Assembly (NCBI GenBank): GCA_030838305.1
Contig: JAUTWY010000561.1
Location: 1-6,840 of the forward strand
Reading direction: 5' to 3'
From: Acidobacteriaceae bacterium
GTDB taxonomy: Bacteria; Acidobacteriota; Terriglobia; Terriglobales; Acidobacteriaceae
Length of the DNA: 6,840 nucleotides
Positions 1-6,618 of this stretch are shown piece after piece. The position numbers were made by a program, and so were the translations under genes. The stretch's first letter is position 1. Each line of letters opens with the position of its first letter. Under the pieces are notes generated by a model, which worked only from the letters and a program-made list of their open reading frames with translations, was not told the origin of the DNA and made no database searches.

Positions 1-3000
1 TTGAGATGCGCCAGCCACCCAGTATGGCGGCACCGATCCCGGAAGACATCAGTCGTTTGCCGTGCCCAAATGGTAGCTCGTAAACGACGCTTTGCACGAA
101 CGTGTGAGTCCGGTCAAAGTCATTTCGAGCGTAATCTCTTCTTTGGTTTATGTAAAAGGATAGGCCGCCGTCATCGTCAGTTTGAAAGCCCATGCCTTTT
201 CCGAATGTGTATGCGGTGGTGGTCGCAAAGCCGCTGGAGAATTTCCGGTCAAATTTGACCTGCAAAGCGTGATAACTTGAGGAATATCCAGCGAAGAGCA
301 GGTTCGTGCTGGCGGTCCTTGCGAAAGAATCAAACTCCGGAAGCCCGTGATTGCCAAGGCCCGCCACAGTAGCCGCATTGAGGTTGTAGTTCACGACGGT
401 ATCCACGGCATGATTCCCGACGTAGGCCACGTCGAGAACGAACCGCCACGGAAGCGACTGCTGCACTGCTAGGTTCCATGATTCCACGTAGGGATTCTTA
501 AAATTCTGATTCACAACGAAATAGTTCACCGCTACAGCCGGGTTGGTGATGATTCCGTTCGACGGAACTACCGGTAAAATGAGAGCGGGAAATCCGTTTT
601 CGAACGTCGCAGCTTGTCCATTGGGAAGAACTGCCGGACCAAAGCTTGCGACCGCCGGATTGAAGGAATTATTGGCCCGGACCGGGAAATTATACGCATA
701 GCTGTTATCGGGAAATGGCGTGTAGCTGATACCGAATCCCGCTCGGACCACTGTCGAATCTTTCAAGCGGTAGGCCAGGCCAATGCGGGGCGCAAAATAT
801 TTGTAATGGGTGGTGATTCCAAGGTCGTTCGGGATATTTCCGTACCCACTGACCAGTAGCGTGTTGTTAGTTGGATCGTAGTTTGAGAAACCACCCTTCT
901 TGACTGGCGTCGCGGGCGGATAAAATTCCCAGCGCAATCCAATATCCGCCGAAAGCTTCGGTGTCACCACCCACTTGTCTTGTACAAACGAGAAGAATTG
1001 CCAGGCTCGGTAATTCGGGAAAAAGGTCGCTAGGTCGCGTCCAGCCTGCCCTGGAACATCAAGCAGAAAGCTGGCGAAGTCGTTTGCAAAACTGGTTTTG
1101 GAAGCGCCGGCACTCGTCTTCAGCGCCGTCTGGCCGTCGTTAAAAGTATAGAGACCACGTGGACTAAAGGTCTGTTCCTGCAATAAAGCATCGCGAATCC
1201 GCCGCAAGTCGACGCCAAACTTTACAGTATGATTGCCTAGAATCTTGGTCCACGTATTCGCAAAGTCAATATTGGTTTCTGACCGGATCCAGGGAAGGCT
1301 GGCGGAGAAGCCTATCAACGGATTAGAAAAACCACCATTGATCGTGATGCCAACGATTCCGCTTGTGATTGGGTCCAGATTCACACCCGGAATACCCAGC
1401 GTTTCCGAAGTCTTGGTGCCGAAATCGCTGTTGTGCGCCTCGTTGTGATACCACGCCACACCAACACGAAACTCAGCCACCAGCGTATTAGAGAAAAAGC
1501 GATTGTAGTTTATGCCGGTACTGTAGGTGCTCTGAAGGCCCGATCCCTCGAAATTGCCCTGCGCCGGTCCGCCTGCGATCCCGAAAAGCGGTGCCTGGAA
1601 GACCGACGGACGCTGAAAACTAAACCGTGCACTAAGCCGATCTTTATTGGTCAACTCAACGTCGACCTTGGCGTCAACGAAATCCGTGTCCTTATGGAAA
1701 GCCAGCAACCCAAAGTAGTTGTTGGTATTCCCCGCAGCGGTAGGAGCCGGCAAGAACGCCAGCAGTTTTGCAGAAATCGGATCAATCACGGCCGAGGGAA
1801 TGATGTTCGGACAACCGGCTGCGTTTGTGCACGCCGGATTGTAAGCGTCCACCATTCCGCTCCGACCCGGGACCATAGCCACGCCAGGACTGGACGTGGC
1901 GACGAACTGTTGACGTCCGCTTCCGTCCGCATTCCCGCTAAAAGGATTGTAAATGGTAGTCCCCGAAGTACTCAAATCACCAGTGCGCAGGGCCATGGTA
2001 GGGATCGTAACCAGGTTTGTGTTTGCCTCGTGATCGTAAACTTTCAAATAGTCGGCAAAGAAGAAGAGCTTATTCTTCTTGATCGGACCGCCAATATTTC
2101 CGCCAAAGTAGTTATAAGCGAGATGTCCCACAGCGGGATCGAAAAAATTCCGGGCGTTGAAATAGCTATTCTTCACGAATTCATAGGCAGCACCATGGTA
2201 GCTATTGGTGCCTGACTTCAAGATGACATTGGTGACGGCGCCGCTTGCCCGGCCGAGCTCCGCATCATAGTTGCTCGTCGAAACGTCCACTGTCTGAATG
2301 GCCTCAAGGGGCGGCACCAGGATCTGCAAGAGGCCGGTGCGTTCGTTGTCGTCTATGCCCTCGATCTGGGTGTTGTTGCCCTCGCGCAGTTGACCGTTGA
2401 CCTCCGTCTGCAGCGAACTGCTCGCGTTGAAAAACTGTGAATGCTGAAAAGTGGCGCGAGTCGTGCCAGGCACTATGTTCAAAAGGTTTTGAAAATTGCG
2501 ATTGGTGCCCAGCGGTATGTTCTCCGTTAGTACCGCTTCGATCTTGCGACCCGTGTCCGCCCGCTCGGTCTGAAGTATCGGTGTTTCCCCCTCTACCGTG
2601 ACTGTCTCTGTCACGTTTCCGGGCTCAAGAACCAGATCGACACGCTCGGTCGTGTTCACGATGACATCAATTTCAGCTCGCGACGCTCGTTTGAATCCTG
2701 ATAATTCCGCAGTGACTCTATATGTGCCCGGCGGCAGATCCGGAACCACATAGTTGCCGCTCTCATTCGTCTGGGACGTGCGGCTGACTCCCGTATTCGT
2801 TTCAGTGATCGTCATCTTCACGTTGCCCACCGCGGCCCCGGAGGAGTCCGTCACCGTCCCGATCAAGGTCGCATTTACCGCTTGACTTCGAGCCTGCTCA
2901 GAAAATCCTACAAGAACTGTTGTGAGCAATACGGCCATGCTTAGCCGGCGCAGTTTGACGAAGCCGCCGGCATGACCCGCCGATCGCGCCTGGCTATTTC

Positions 3001-3061
3001 CGCTAAAAGAATTACAGCCGGTAAGTGCCCAATCGAAAGATCGAGCAAACATCTCTTTCAT
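1..3061 (-). CDS. Oar-like TonB-dependent outer-membrane receptor, C-terminus cut by window edge
   Basis: An uninterrupted minus-strand frame runs from an ATG at 3061 to the left edge, giving 1020 residues without a stop. Residues about 35-61 look like a signal peptide (KLRR, then a hydrophobic MAVLLTTVLVGF stretch, cleavage near SQA|VNA) after an unusually long n-region. Residues about 62-145 are a carboxypeptidase-regulatory/Ig-like domain (GTVTDSSGAAV, ESGNYVVPDLPPGTY, SGFK). A plug domain follows (QTEVNGQ, TQIEGIDDNE, YDAELGRASGAVTNVILKSG), then the beta-barrel with family signatures: GGNIGGPIKKNKLFFF, NPYVESWNLAVQQSLP, DVAYVGNHAVD and, near residue 1000, YELPFGHGKR followed by GGWRIS. 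Full-length family members are usually about 1100-1200 residues, so roughly 100 or more are missing here. The protein should sit in the outer membrane and take up a large ligand with TonB energy; the adjacent LacI-type regulator suggests a carbohydrate, but the ligand is unknown. The start is supported by six Gs (3073-3068) six bases before the ATG; an in-frame ATG at 3052 is the alternative. Confidence 0.93.
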   Translation of the reverse strand, partial: MKEMFARSFDWALTGCNSFSGNSQARSAGHAGGFVKLRRLSMAVLLTTVLVGFSEQARSQAVNATLIGTVTDSSGAAVGNVKMTITETNTGVSRTSQTNESGNYVVPDLPPGTYRVTAELSGFKRASRAEIDVIVNTTERVDLVLEPGNVTETVTVEGETPILQTERADTGRKIEAVLTENIPLGTNRNFQNLLNIVPGTTRATFQHSQFFNASSSLQTEVNGQLREGNNTQIEGIDDNERTGLLQILVPPLEAIQTVDVSTSNYDAELGRASGAVTNVILKSGTNSYHGAAYEFVKNSYFNARNFFDPAVGHLAYNYFGGNIGGPIKKNKLFFFADYLKVYDHEANTNLVTIPTMALRTGDLSTSGTTIYNPFSGNADGSGRQQFVATSSPGVAMVPGRSGMVDAYNPACTNAAGCPNIIPSAVIDPISAKLLAFLPAPTAAGNTNNYFGLLAFHKDTDFVDAKVDVELTNKDRLSARFSFQRPSVFQAPLFGIAGGPAQGNFEGSGLQSTYSTGINYNRFFSNTLVAEFRVGVAWYHNEAHNSDFGTKTSETLGIPGVNLDPITSGIVGITINGGFSNPLIGFSASLPWIRSETNIDFANTWTKILGNHTVKFGVDLRRIRDALLQEQTFSPRGLYTFNDGQTALKTSAGASKTSFANDFASFLLDVPGQAGRDLATFFPNYRAWQFFSFVQDKWVVTPKLSADIGLRWEFYPPATPVKKGGFSNYDPTNNTLLVSGYGNIPNDLGITTHYKYFAPRIGLAYRLKDSTVVRAGFGISYTPFPDNSYAYNFPVRANNSFNPAVASFGPAVLPNGQAATFENGFPALILPVVPSNGIITNPAVAVNYFVVNQNFKNPYVESWNLAVQQSLPWRFVLDVAYVGNHAVDTVVNYNLNAATVAGLGNHGLPEFDSFARTASTNLLFAGYSSSYHALQVKFDRKFSSGFATTTAYTFGKGMGFQTDDDGGLSFYINQRRDYARNDFDRTHTFVQSVVYELPFGHGKRLMSSGIGAAILGGWRIS

Positions 3062-3096
3062 CACACACCCCCCACTCGCCAATTGCGCCAAAATAC

Positions 3097-3110
3097 TGGA
3101 ACTGGTTCCA
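3097..3110. promoter_or_regulatory. LacI-type operator-like palindrome at the receptor start of transcription
   Basis: TGGAACTGGTTCCA has perfect 6-base arms (TGGAAC/GTTCCA) around a TG centre, the size and shape of LacI/GalR-family operators. It begins two bases downstream of the presumed receptor -10 box, where a bound repressor would block transcription. A copy with one base changed lies at 3337-3350 over the start of the LacI-family gene. That the neighbouring regulator binds here is inference from position and from the pairing of sites. Confidence 0.65.
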
Positions 3111-3111
3111 C

Positions 3112-3141
3112 ACCGTAGTCCCAGCAAGCAGTGTCTGTCAA
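3112..3141 (-). promoter_or_regulatory. Probable sigma-70 promoter of the receptor gene
   Basis: Read on the minus strand, a consensus -35 box TTGACA lies at 3141-3136. After an 18-base spacer comes TACGGT at 3117-3112, which keeps the T, A and final T of the -10 consensus. Transcription would start near 3105, giving a leader of about 44 bases before the ATG at 3061. The -35 box is perfect and the -10 box is weak. The start point falls inside the operator-like palindrome at 3097-3110. Confidence 0.6.
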
Positions 3142-3227
3142 GTCAGAATCTCGAAAAGTCATTTCGTGAGATGAAGTTTTTGAATCCCTTGCCAAGAGCG
3201 AGCTCAGGGCCAACCAGTTGCATAGTT

Positions 3228-3256
3228 TAGACTGCGCGCCAATCGTGTGCTAAACT
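3228..3256 (+). promoter_or_regulatory. Probable promoter of the LacI-family gene
   Basis: TAGACT at 3228-3233 matches four of six -35 positions. After a 17-base spacer, TAAACT at 3251-3256 matches four of six -10 positions and is preceded by TG plus one base (3248-3250), an extended -10 element. Transcription would start near 3263, leaving a leader of about 73 bases. The elements lie within a 7-base inverted repeat (AGTTTAG 3224-3230, CTAAACT 3250-3256). Confidence 0.45.
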
Positions 3257-3335
3257 CGCCGCAGTGCAAATGGTGCGGAAACCCCTTGCCACTGGCATAA
3301 GACAAGACCCGAAGGCGTCAAAAAGCGTACCCTGA

Positions 3336-4379
3336 ATGGAAATGGTTCCAGCAAAAACGACCATTCGCGAAGTCGCCCGCGCCGCAGGGGTCGGCATCGG
3401 AACCATTTCGCGCGTGCTGAATTCCAGTTCACAAGTAAGCCGGAAAACACGCGCACACGTGCTCGATGCAATCCGCCGTCTCGGATTTCGCCCCAATGCG
3501 CAGGCCCGCCGAATTCTCAAGCGTCGTTCGGAAATGGTCTGCTTTCTCCTAAGCAACCGCGATTTTCTCCATCCTTTTCACGCGCGCATCCTGCAAGGAG
3601 TCGAATCCCACGCCAGTGGTTTGAAACAACACGTGCTATTCGCGGCCCTGCATTATTCTCCGAGGACGCCGCCACACAAGATCGACCTGCCTCCCGTTCT
3701 GCAAGAGCATGGGCTGATTGATGGAGTCATTCTAGCCGGCACCGTTTATCCGAATCTGCTCCAGAGGATCGAATCCATGCAAATGCCCTCGGTTGCCTTC
3801 AGTAACAATGTCGTGGGAATGGACGATGGGCAGCAGTTCGACCAAGTGGGCTTTGACGATTTCAAGGGTATGCTTCACGCCACGCGTCACCTGATTGGCA
3901 AGGGTCACCGGCAGATTGTTTTTGCAGGAGATATCTCCTATCCGTGGCTTCATCGCCGATTCGAAGGTTACCGGCAAGGAATGCGCGAGAACAAACTAAA
4001 ACCCGTCTTGATCAAGGGCCGGAGTCATTTGAGCTTCGGCGACTTCGGGCAGGGTAGCGTAGGGAGAATCCTGTCCCGGCGGCCGAGGCCGACTGCCGTC
4101 GTAGCCGGCAACGACGAGATCGCCTACGGACTTTGGCGCTCGTTGTGCCGACAAGGCGTGAAAGTGCCAGACGAAATTAGTTTGGTGGGCTTCGACGATC
4201 GTGAGGAAGCGGTTCTAATGGATCCGCCGCTTTCGACCGTCCGCGTTCATAAAGAGGAAATAGGCGAAACTTGTATGAAGATGCTGCTCGAACGCCTGCA
4301 TCATCCTCAAATGGCCTTCAGCCAACGGGTTCTGCCTACGGAATTCCTGATACGCGGAACAGTCCGCCAACTTGATTGA
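3336..4379 (+). CDS. LacI/GalR-family transcriptional regulator
   Basis: The complete 347-residue protein has the usual family length. The DNA-binding domain spans residues about 8-64: helix-turn-helix TIREVARAAGVGIGTISRVLN (9-29), then RKTRAHVLDAIRRLGFRPNAQARRI leading into the hinge helix. The hinge position normally held by a DNA-intercalating Leu (ARSL in typical members) appears to be Ile60. Residues about 65-342 form the periplasmic-binding-protein-like effector domain, with VVAGNDEIAYGLW (255-267), ISLVGFDDREEA (281-292) and PPLSTVRVHKEEIG (297-310), all family signatures. It should act as a cytoplasmic dimer or tetramer that releases DNA on binding a sugar-like ligand. A TGA at 3333-3335 directly before the ATG fixes the frame limit; ATG 3342 is the alternative start, and neither has a clear Shine-Dalgarno. 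It is divergent from the receptor gene, with matching operator-like sites at both promoters, so that receptor is its likely target. The effector is unknown. Confidence 0.95.
   Translation: MEMVPAKTTIREVARAAGVGIGTISRVLNSSSQVSRKTRAHVLDAIRRLGFRPNAQARRILKRRSEMVCFLLSNRDFLHPFHARILQGVESHASGLKQHVLFAALHYSPRTPPHKIDLPPVLQEHGLIDGVILAGTVYPNLLQRIESMQMPSVAFSNNVVGMDDGQQFDQVGFDDFKGMLHATRHLIGKGHRQIVFAGDISYPWLHRRFEGYRQGMRENKLKPVLIKGRSHLSFGDFGQGSVGRILSRRPRPTAVVAGNDEIAYGLWRSLCRQGVKVPDEISLVGFDDREEAVLMDPPLSTVRVHKEEIGETCMKMLLERLHHPQMAFSQRVLPTEFLIRGTVRQLD
3337..3350. promoter_or_regulatory. LacI-type operator-like palindrome over the regulator start codon
   Basis: TGGAAATGGTTCCA is identical to the 3097-3110 palindrome except for one base in the left arm (C to A). 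It begins at the second base of the ATG at 3336 and also covers the alternative ATG at 3342. Centre-to-centre distance between the two sites is 240 bp, close to 23 helical turns. Binding here would give autorepression by roadblock or looping. The sequence also encodes residues 1-5 of the regulator, so some of it is constrained by coding. Confidence 0.55.
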
Positions 4380-4808
4380 ACGAAAGGAACGTCGACAGAA
4401 AAAATCCCACTTTTCGCCGCGCCGTACTTATACCTACCTGTGCCGTTCGCTACTGATACGGGCGGCCTCCGGATGAAACGATTTCTGCGGCAAGCGAAAA
4501 TACTTTACGGCGTTCCGTGCGACGATATGCCTCGATTATTCTTCGAACGCGGTTTCGGGATAACTTCCGTGTAGCCGACAATCCAGGAGCTGGCCAGACC
4601 AGTCAATACAAGCGCTAGCGTCTCTCGGTACTAACCGCTCTGGTTGCCGAGTGATGTTCGGATATGAAACCGGGAAAATTGAGTCTCACCGCAAATCTGG
4701 AGTTCGGCACACCATCAGTCGAGTACGCTCGGAGCGCAGATTCGAAAGGTTTGGATGTGTCGTTAGGATATGGGCGTGCGCGTTCAGCGGTCCTGGAGTT
4801 CGGACACC
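4380..4808. other. Intergenic stretch between convergent genes, no gene seen
   Basis: These roughly 430 bases separate the 3' ends of the LacI-family gene and the DUF2971 pseudogene. Short open frames exist on both strands (for example plus 4664 onward and minus 4812-4615), but they overlap each other, lack ribosome binding sites and resemble no family I know. A 16-17 base sequence beginning CTGGAGTTCGG occurs twice (4697-4713 and 4793-4808, one-base indels). I see no convincing GC-rich hairpin plus T-run terminator for either flanking gene. The stretch could hold decayed sequence. Confidence 0.5.
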
Positions 4809-5523
4809 TCAACGCCGAGGGGCCTTGTCGAGCGACGAATAGGCCAAGGGTATGCCGGCGCTGTCGATAAGCTGTTCCACTCTCTTCAGAAGATCCGGAG
4901 CCGGGAATGGCGAAAGGATGACCCGCGTGAGTAGTCGGCGGAAGTCAACCTCCATTGCATTGCCCGTGGGCAAAGGCTTGGTGCCAAGACGCCTCGCATC
5001 TCCGACAGGAAAAACGTCGACCACTGCTCTGAGCTCTCGCTCATCTGCAAATTCTTTTCGCTTGTAGAAGATCGGTGCAAGAGAGTGCCCGTTGATCATG
5101 CGATCTTTCTCGAAGTCTATGTATTCCACTTCGTGGATGAAGATCCAGAAGGACGCTCCGCAATCTTCCGTAGGTGCTCTCGATCGCGACCCCGTTGGCT
5201 CCAGCATATGCACGCCACATCAGGTCTGATTCTTTCGTATTCATCATCCAACAATTCACGAAAGAAAATTGGCGATTCCAATCTGTGAGCCCACGTATCG
5301 TCTCCCGCTGTTCCTCGGACACTCCAAGTCGATCCCACAACCGATCCCGAGCGCTTGCCTCGGCCGCGGCTTTCGTACCCTCGAATCGATCCGGGAACGA
5401 ACTGGCCGCTGCGAACCACAAAGCGCTCGACTGAACGAACGTCTCGAACTTCGACAGCGGCATGTATCGCCAGATGATAGTGGGATCGAGCGGAGTTTTA
5501 AATCCGAGACTCACTGGACACAT
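4809..5523 (-). pseudogene. DUF2971-family gene with a single frameshift
   Basis: Two overlapping minus-strand frames encode the two halves of one DUF2971-like protein of about 238 residues, near the usual family length. The first frame (5523-5041) starts MCPVSLGF and carries IIWRYMPLSKFETFV, SSALWFAAASSFPDRFEGT and the family core FVNCWMMNTKESDLMWRAYAG followed by NGVAIESTYGRLRS. The second frame (usable from about 5160 to the TGA at 4811-4809) continues with FIHEVEYIDFEKDRMIN, FYKRKEFADERELRAV and the normal end IPLAYSSLDKAPRR. The shift, equal to one inserted or two lost bases, lies between about 5172 and 5140. Past it the first frame reads a non-homologous tail (HRLRERSHDQRALSC). Both ends are intact, so the lesion is recent or a sequencing error. 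The molecular function of DUF2971 is not established. It starts 42 bases after the HEPN-like gene on the same strand, so the two were probably co-transcribed. The ribosome binding site is weak (AAAGAG, about eight bases before the ATG). Confidence 0.75.
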
Positions 5524-5565
5524 GATTTACTCTTTTGGGATGATCCCGAAGCAAGCCGGTTTCTA

Positions 5566-6264
5566 TCAGAACCCTTTCAACAGAATCGCTCTTAGGTCAC
5601 CCTCGATTGCGCTGAGTACGTTTGACTGAACCAATGGAAATTTCACGGGTTCTATCGTGTCCGGAGTTCCTGTTCCTCCGTAGAGGGCGAAAGTGCTCCG
5701 CGCTTTGCGTCTCTTCGCTCTCACCTTCCCCGCGTCGCCATGATCGACATCGTGCCTAAGATCGGTTCTCAGCTCGTTTACGTGAACGAACGACTGAGGC
5801 CACACGCCATTCAGCCGCGTACCGACGGACTCTCGAAACAAAAAGTAGAGGTCATCGATGAAATTCTTGTAGGCGTCGCGGTCTTTTGCGGGTTTGTGGA
5901 TCCGGAGGAACGCCTGGGCGGTTTTGTTCGTAGCCTTGAACATATCCTCCCCATTCGTGGCTGCGTACTTGCCGTTGATTTGACCGACAAACGCGCTCAC
6001 CGAGGCGCCGAGCTCCGCGATACGGCTGGCTACTCCGCTCTCTACAATCACAGAGGGATCAAAAACGTCAGCCAGTTCTGGTGTAATCCGGAAAAGCTTC
6101 CGGAGCAATATTTCTTGGCGCGCTTTCACTCCGCCCTTCACGTTCGCGCTAACCGAGCATTGGAATGTGACGTAGTCGCTGTCGGTTGCACTCTGGCCCA
6201 TTTCGACCCGTTCCGCGAGCTCCGCCATGAAGGTTTCAAAGACTCCGCCGGCCACGAAACCCAA
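5566..6264 (-). CDS. HEPN-like protein with R-x4-H motif, function unknown
   Basis: A complete reading frame of 232 residues from TTG at 6264 to TGA at 5566-5568; a TAG lies directly upstream of the TTG. ATG at 6228 (residue 13, MAELAERV) is an equally plausible start, giving 220 residues. The C-terminal half (about 110-232) has the look of a HEPN helical bundle: KNFIDDLYFLFRESVG (133-148), then VNELRTDLRHDVDHGDAG (162-179), which holds R170-H171-x3-H175, fitting the R(N/D/H)x3H pattern of HEPN ribonucleases, then a basic patch (KVRAKRRKAR) and an amphipathic end (LLSAIEGDLRAIL-like). The N-terminal 110 residues match no domain I recognise; no membrane segment or signal peptide is seen. Many HEPN proteins cut RNA in toxin-antitoxin, abortive-infection and CRISPR systems, so an RNA-targeting role is possible but not shown. 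It precedes the DUF2971 pseudogene by 42 bases in the same direction. An opposite-strand frame of 195 codons here is a shadow. Confidence 0.72.
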   Translation of the reverse strand: MGFVAGGVFETFMAELAERVEMGQSATDSDYVTFQCSVSANVKGGVKARQEILLRKLFRITPELADVFDPSVIVESGVASRIAELGASVSAFVGQINGKYAATNGEDMFKATNKTAQAFLRIHKPAKDRDAYKNFIDDLYFLFRESVGTRLNGVWPQSFVHVNELRTDLRHDVDHGDAGKVRAKRRKARSTFALYGGTGTPDTIEPVKFPLVQSNVLSAIEGDLRAILLKGF

Positions 6265-6573
6265 CTACGCAAGTTCGATTCCGAAGATCAGGCTGTGAAA
6301 CGGGGGAATTTGCTAAAACCGTTGTAGGGGTCACGTACCGGCCACCCGCTGCTACATGCCTTCAAAGTGGGCAGCTAGGATCGAACAAATTAGCCAGGTT
6401 CCCGTAGTCGACTTTGGATGCTTCGTACGGGTCGCGCATCGGAACGGCCCAGATTACGGGATCTGTGGCCTACTCGAACTTTTGGCAAATTTTTTGCAAA
6501 ATGGTTTTTTGATGACAAGTGCCCTGGAAGGGGAAAGTGAGAATTGCCTTGTATTTATTGGTGATGAGCGACC
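6265..6573. other. Gap upstream of the HEPN-like gene, up to the IS end
   Basis: About 310 bases with no well-supported gene. A minus-strand ORF of 25 codons (ATG 6439 to TGA 6362) reads MRDPYEASKVDYGNLANLFDPSCPL and could extend in frame upstream as DPVIWAVP; it could be a remnant or chance. An overlapping plus-strand frame (6356-6583) competes for the same bases. An AT-rich patch at about 6480-6518 contains the imperfect inverted repeat TTTTGGCAAA/TTTGCAAAA. The promoter of the minus-strand HEPN-like gene should lie here, but I cannot point to convincing boxes. Confidence 0.4.
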
Positions 6574-6577
6574 TGAG

Positions 6578-6615
6578 ACATAGGTAACACATTGTACCGG
6601 ACACATAGGTGACAC
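6578..6615 (+). repeat. Two tandem ACATAGGTrACAC motifs at the IS end
   Basis: ACATAGGTAACAC at 6578-6590 and ACATAGGTGACAC at 6603-6615 match at 12 of 13 bases and start 25 bp apart, a little over two helical turns, so both would face the same side of the DNA. They are probable transposase recognition sites within the terminal region of the IS481-family element. Binding is inference. Confidence 0.6.
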
Positions 6616-6618
6616 TTT

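Noticed and set aside
1433..2215. Plus-strand open frame of 260 codons
   Set aside because: It lies wholly antisense to the receptor gene, whose minus-strand frame encodes clear plug and barrel motifs. The plus-strand translation has no recognisable domain.
3398..3411. Third operator-like sequence inside the LacI-family gene
   Set aside because: It matches the reverse complement of the 3337 site at 11 of 14 bases, but it encodes the conserved GTIS part of the recognition helix and its right arm is broken, so chance plus coding constraint explains it.
3227..3556. Minus-strand open frames antisense to the start of the LacI-family gene
   Set aside because: They are arginine-rich shadows of the conserved helix-turn-helix coding region.
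4613..4620. CGCTAGCG palindrome in the intergenic stretch
   Set aside because: Eight-base palindromes are expected by chance, and nothing nearby supports a site.
5085..5595. Plus-strand frames across the DUF2971 region
   Set aside because: They are shadows of the minus-strand DUF2971 sequence, which shows family motifs in two minus frames.
6272..6282. AGTTCGATTCC resembling a tRNA T-loop
   Set aside because: The flanking bases do not pair into a T-stem, and no acceptor, D or anticodon arms can be built around it.
5740..6327. Plus-strand open frame of 195 codons
   Set aside because: It is antisense to the HEPN-like gene. The minus-strand frame has a coherent helical domain with an R-x4-H motif; the plus-strand product resembles nothing and has no ribosome binding site.
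6356..6583. Plus-strand open frame of 75 codons next to the IS
   Set aside because: No ribosome binding site or recognisable family. It runs across the proposed IS boundary and overlaps a competing minus-strand frame.
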